From assembly GCF_031877795.1 (NCBI RefSeq), contig NC_133971.1:17891171-17955170 (forward strand): a stretch of DNA of 64,000 nt, in the 5' to 3' direction. A program made the translations under genes and the position numbers. This DNA comes from Strix aluco. Lineage: Eukaryota > Chordata > Aves > Strigiformes > Strigidae. Every line of letters begins with the position of its first letter. Within the stretch, counting starts at the first letter, position 1. The notes under the pieces are model-generated. The model made no database searches, had not been told where the DNA came from, and saw only the letters and a list, made by a program, of their open reading frames with translations. Below, in pieces: positions 59,501 to 64,000 of the stretch.

Positions 59501-62500
59501 GGGTGGTTTCTTTTAACCTGCAGATGCTCCAGATGCACCTCCCTCCCCCTGCTTCTGTGTGGCTGCATAATGGTTTTCCTTGAGCTCTTTTTTTGTTGTC
59601 TACTGCGTGCTTTTCTGGAGGTCAGACTCAAGATGCAGAAATCTGACAAAGGTCTTCGTGGCTGCACTGTATACACACTTTCTCATTACTGTATTCTGAG
59701 AGAGCCCTGAGAAAATCTTCACTATCCGTGTATAGAAACTACTTTCATTTTATTTTTAAGTTAAAGCAAATATATAGGCAGCTCCTTCTCAAAACCAAGC
59801 TTTTTAGCTCAAATCCAAAATGGGGAGAATGATCTCCATCAGTATTCCACTGTCTGGCAGGGTAAGGCCTGAAACTTGGGTCCATTTAGCTTGGGTTTTG
59901 GCTGGCTGGCTGCTGCATGTCCACCTTAACAAGAGTATGTGTTCAGGAGGACGAATTTCACAGACACCTGTGATACTTGGTTCTTGAAATCACTGAATAA
60001 TTTCAGTTGGAAAAGGCCTTTGGAGGTTACCCTGTCTGACTGCTTGCACTCAGCGATTGCCCCAGTCTTTGTCTATTTGAGCTATTTCCAAGGGCAAAGA
60101 TCCCACAGCTTCACTGGGCCCCTTCAGTTGATGAACACCCTCAGATCACCCTCAAGCTGAAAATAATTTCCTTGATAACTAATCAGAAGGTCCCTCTTTC
60201 TTGATTTTTTTTTTTTTTTTTAAATTCAAGTCTAAAGTGTTGAGTAAGAGTAAGAGAACTGGATGCCCATTCTCCTGGTGGTGCCAGCAGCTTCAAATGG
60301 GTATATGGGAAATGATAAAGCTATTGAAATACTTGCTTACTTTTTAATCATGAAGCTTAATCTTCATCCCTTAAGCAGAGTTTCATATAGCACTTTTCAA
60401 GACAGTGCTTTCCAGACCCAGAAGCTAACCTGGTTTTAAAACTGTTCTTTGAATGTTAGAACACAAATAACTGTTTGTGACTTAGTGTTAGCTTTATTAG
60501 TTGTGCTTCTGAACCAAATATGCAAACAATAGAACTCCTATCTTTGCTTTTTAATCAAATATTAAATAAATGGCAATATTTCTTTCTTCTGAAAACACTT
60601 GATCATGATCCTGTTCGCACTGGCTCCATATGCAGACACTGATGTGTGTATATAAAAATATGACAGCATCAACCAGTCTTGCTGCTGAAAGAATCAGTCC
60701 TGTGATTTATGTGCTGATAAAATTTTAATCTTCCTTCATGTAGAGCAAGACTGATCAGCTCTGTATATAAACACATGACAATAATTAGCAAAGATGACAA
60801 AGACATCATCCATCTCTCACCAATAGATGCAGTGCTAAGAGATCAGAGATGCAGAACACAGTTCCTGCTTCTGAACCTGACAGATTTTTATTGCCAGGGG
60901 CAGGTTACCTGCCCCCCTGTTCTCCACCTGCTTTGCTACTGTTTCTCTTCATCAGCTGCCTCCAATTGTTGCAAAAGGCAAAACAAAATGAAAACAGGGA
61001 AAGAAGGGCATGATAGATAGGAATCTGTTCTTCTGGTGAGTGATCTTTACAAAGTAACACATTGGGTAGCACGAACTGAAATAGCTCAGACTTGAATGTT
61101 TTTGTAACACTGACGGAGGTCTGCAGGGCTGAGCACACTATTTGTAGCACCTCTGAGACTTGGGTTTCACTCCAGAAATCTGCAAAGGACGAGGCAGTCC
61201 AGTGCACTTCTGTGTGCTCTATATTGAGCACAGTGCTGTGATTTTTCTTTCAGTGACTGCAAAGCTTGAATGTAGCCTGATGGAAGTAGTGTTTCCTAGA
61301 CCTCACTGGTATCTGAATCCAGGTGATTTTCAAGAGAGTTCATATTCACATGTAGCGATGGTCAATTTACTGCTATGTCAGAATAGAAAGCTTTTTCCTT
61401 AAAGTATATAAAGAGGGATGCTGGAACATCTCCCCGTAGCTGTCTGGTGCGTGGTATGGAAGTGGGCATGTATCCTGGACCAGCTTAGTTCCAGCAAAAG
61501 TCCTCCTTGAAGTGGAATGCTGTGCTGCTTGATATTTCTTTCCATATAGTAATCTTTCCTGGATTTTTTCCTGGCAGTCCCAGTTGCACTAGCAACACGT
61601 ATGTGTGCTTAGGGACTTCTGCAACCACAATAGGACATGCAGATGTCTTACAGCAAAATCCACTAAATATAGTGCTTATAGAAATAAGATATTTAACTTT
61701 CAATCAGTAAATAATCTAGCTATTTGTTTTGCAAGGTTTACAAAGATGAAAAGACTGTCGTCATCAAGGATAAATATCCCAAAGCACGTTACCACTGGCT
61801 TATCTTACCATGGGACCCCGTTTCAAGCCTGAAGTCAGTCACCAGGGACCATCTTGAGCTCCTGGAACATATGCATGCAGTTGGGCAAAAAATGATCGAA
61901 CAGTGCCCTGCCAGAGAGAGTCTCGAGTTCAGACTGGGTTACCATGCTATCCCCAGTATGAGGTAAGACCTACATGAGTCATCAGGTGGGGACCCTGTTC
62001 TCCCAGTTATACAGATTTGGGGCTAAATCTGTAACATGATCTGGCATTGCTAAAGTACAGCTAATCCTCCTTGTCCTGGTTTAGCCAGGATAGGGTTAAG
62101 TTTCCCCAGCAGTGGGGGGAAGCTCTAGCTGGGTTATTCATATACCATGCTGACGTCACCTCCGGGCGCCAGAGCGCCAGAGCGGGAAGAATCGGTGATC
62201 ACGTGGGTTTGTGCAGTTGGTCCTCTCACTGCTGTATCGGTACGTACCTTGCTCTGTTCATTGTTATTACTGTTACTGTTATTGTTGTTGTTGTGTGTTG
62301 TGTTGCTGTTGCACTGATGTATTAAACCTCTCCTTATCTCAGCCCTGGGGCTTTGTATTTCACTCCCTTTGTGGGGGAGGGGCAGTGGCCGTGTGGTCTC
62401 AGACCCCGGCAGGGGCTAAACCACCACACTCCTAAACACTACAAACAGGTCAGTGTCGTCCCGTGGATGCAGCTGTGCACACGCTGCTGTGTACATGCCA

Positions 62501-63721
62501 ATGGGCTACAGGGGCATCTGGGTCTGGTGGGAAATGCCTCTTGGGTTGCCCTAGCAGAGCTCTGGAGCTGGGGCTACAGCATGCGGTATGCCTGTGGCCC
62601 AGTCCTAGCGACACAGGCAGCGTTGCCAGTGGGCAGGTGCTAGGGCAACCCCCTCCCAGGGCGCCGGGCTTGGATCAGGGAGGCTCTTAAGCCTATCAAG
62701 TCCTGCCTGATCCTGATCAAAGATTTGAGTCTTTTGTGTAAGTAGGTGCTGATCTTAGAGCATCCAAATGCCTGTGGGTATTGCAGTCAGTGTTCCTAAG
62801 TTGTTCTCCAGTTCTTGGATCAACTGATCAAGTTGCATTCAGGTACTTTACAAAGTTTAAACCTTTGGTTTATTAAAACCCCTGTCTCTGCCTTTCTGGA
62901 AGCACAGTATAGACTAGTTAGGGGCCAATGGAATATTCACACTTGTGATTCGACTGTTCAGGTGAAATGCTTGGCATGAGGCAGGGCTTGCAGAACAGAC
63001 TGGGTTTCTTCTGTCGCAGGACTATGGGTCAAACATGGTAAGACTGATCCCTAAGGCTGGCAGTCCGACTGCTGAATCATGTTTGCAACTGATACTACTG
63101 CAAAAGAACTTTGAACATTAACATTATTCTTCTTTCTTATCTATGTAATATATTTGTTTCAGTCAGCTACATTTGCATGTAATCAGTCAGGATTTTGATT
63201 CTCCAGCACTGAAAACCAAAAAGCACTGGAACTCTTTTACTACAGACTACTTCTTAAACTCTGAAGGTAATCATTAGAAAAGATATTTCATAACATACAA
63301 TCCTGGTTGTGGGTTCTGACTTCGGGCTTTTTTTCCAAACAAATGTGTAAGCCGTAAATTCTATTGTAGTAAGTGAAAGGTTGTATGTAATTTGAAGTAT
63401 TGGGGAATAGCACTAAGTAAAAGTCAACTGAATTTTGTGACTGGTTTAAATTAGAATGCAGTGATGACGTGCTGTGCATGCGAAGCAGCGCACAGAGATT
63501 CTGCAGTGTCATGTGTTCCATGATGCTACATGGTCCAAATAACTCTGGTCTCTTATTTTTTTTCAGATGTGATAGAGATGGTACGAAGCAAGGGAAAAGT
63601 GATGGTGAAAGATCATGTCTCTGAACTTCTCAAATTGCCCCTCAGATGCCATTGTTGCAAACAACAGCTGTCCACTATCCCACAGTTAAAGGAACATCTC
63701 AGGAAACATTGGCCAAAATGA
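53576..63721 (+). CDS. APTX: APTX, aprataxin DNA-repair hydrolase (7 coding exons)
   Basis: Coding exons are 53576-53705, 54626-54672, 57113-57433, 58942-59001, 61736-61962, 63163-63266 and 63567-63721, giving 347 residues. An N-terminal FHA domain (MRVCWLV..., with IGRGPET near residues 26-32) would bind phosphorylated XRCC1/XRCC4. A poorly conserved acidic linker follows (about 100-165), then the HIT domain from GHWSQGL (about 170) to about 300, and a C-terminal zinc finger with C324, C327, H340 and H344. Aprataxin removes AMP from aborted 5'-adenylated DNA ends in the nucleus. The start corresponds to the internal Met of human APTX; a longer upstream start is not seen. Two oddities: the HIT motif reads QLHLHVI instead of HVHLHVI, and intron 3 has a GC donor. 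A poly(A) signal AATAAA lies at 63891-63896. Confidence 0.97.
56455..56483. repeat. C homopolymer (29 C) in APTX intron 3
   Basis: An unbroken run of 29 C is preceded by a broken C stretch from 56450. It is likely to be length-polymorphic, and its exact length in an assembly is unreliable. Confidence 0.95.
57434..58941 (+). other. APTX: GC-AG intron 3 of APTX
   Basis: The exon ends AAA AAG and the intron starts GCAAGT, the consensus of the rare GC donor class. The acceptor is CTTTAG before GAACCTTTAGGACAC, which encodes the conserved start of the HIT region in frame. The nearest GT, four bases further on, would shift the frame. Confidence 0.88.
59990..60175 (-). mobile_element. Ancient CR1-like 3'-end remnant in APTX intron 4
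   Basis: AATCACTGAATAATTTCAG followed by TTGGAAAAGGCCTTTGGAGG resembles the reverse complement of a CR1 3' end. It is strongly diverged. Confidence 0.5.
62072..62428 (+). mobile_element. Solo LTR (357 bp) in APTX intron 5
   Basis: It begins TGTCCTGGTTTAGCC and ends CTAAACCACCACA, with the 5-bp duplication CTCCT on both sides (62067-62071 and 62429-62433). It carries a perfect CRE palindrome TGACGTCA (62151-62158), an E-box CACGTG (62200-62205), a short TTG/TTA-rich run and a poly(A) signal ATTAAA (62321-62326). It is in the sense orientation of APTX. The ends and duplication are intact; no internal genes are present. ERVL-like or class I by duplication length. Confidence 0.93.
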
Positions 63722-63890
63722 CTTTGCAAAAAATCATCTTACAATCTGTCTTCAGATTTCAGGCTAAAACAAAGACCTCAAAATGTTAGTGGACATGTAT
63801 GCTTTTTGTTAACTGGAATGTGGGGGAAAAGTAGCCTGGAAACAACAGCATACTAACTTTGTAATAGCTTAGACAAAAAAAGCCCCATAA

Positions 63891-63896
63891 AATAAA
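63891..63896 (+). terminator. APTX: APTX poly(A) signal
   Basis: AATAAA lies 170 bases after the APTX stop and is followed by a GT-rich stretch at about 63916-63940, as expected for a cleavage site. Confidence 0.8.
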
Positions 63897-64000
63897 GTGA
63901 CTTCTGAAATGAAAGGTGTGTTTGCAGCTTTGTTGTGGTACTGCCACACTAATCTGTATGTCAGCTGAAGTCTGGAAGAAGTGTTTGGTTTAGATGAAAG

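Noticed and set aside
63163-63169. Second AG four bases downstream as acceptor for the HIT exon
   Set aside because: It would lead to a stop within a few codons and lose the HIT motif.

Overview
The window is a piece of a bird genome. It carries intron-containing vertebrate genes, many CR1 LINE copies with the avian 3' end (ATTCTGTG-type octamers), and avian endogenous-retrovirus LTRs with 5-bp target duplications. Three host genes are recognised at exon level: SMU1 (+, 21342-33966, 12 coding exons, 513 aa), DNAJA1 (-, 51961-43312, 8 coding exons, 397 aa) and APTX (+, 53576-63721, 7 coding exons, 347 aa). The order and orientations (SMU1 and DNAJA1 tail to tail, DNAJA1 and APTX head to head) match the human 9p21-p13 block, which in birds is known to lie on chromosome Z. 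Z linkage is inferred from that synteny, not seen here.

Layout. 1-20.9 kb is gene-poor. It holds a strong RFX X-box, short repeats, and a nested structure at 9.88-16.69 kb in which one CR1 copy is split by about 6.2 kb of retroviral material. By synteny B4GALT1 should lie upstream on the + strand, but none of its coding exons is seen. 20.9-36 kb is SMU1, with a CpG-island promoter, a GC-rich minisatellite in intron 1 and a 5.4-kb intron 8 full of CR1. 36-43.3 kb is intergenic and dominated by an old 2.2-kb CR1 split by an 826-bp solo LTR. 43.3-52 kb is DNAJA1, whose introns hold two more solo LTRs, one nearly identical to the intergenic one. 52-53 kb is a CpG-rich bidirectional promoter with a perfect three-unit heat-shock element. 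53.5-64 kb is APTX.

The three genes do unrelated housekeeping work: splicing (SMU1), an Hsp70 co-chaperone (DNAJA1) and repair of abortive DNA ligation (APTX). Only the DNAJA1/APTX pair shares visible control DNA. The observations most worth checking are a Gln in place of the first histidine of the aprataxin HIT motif, a GC-AG intron in APTX, the heat-shock element in the shared promoter, and two solo LTRs with nearly identical cores but divergent ends. No unknown multi-gene system was found.
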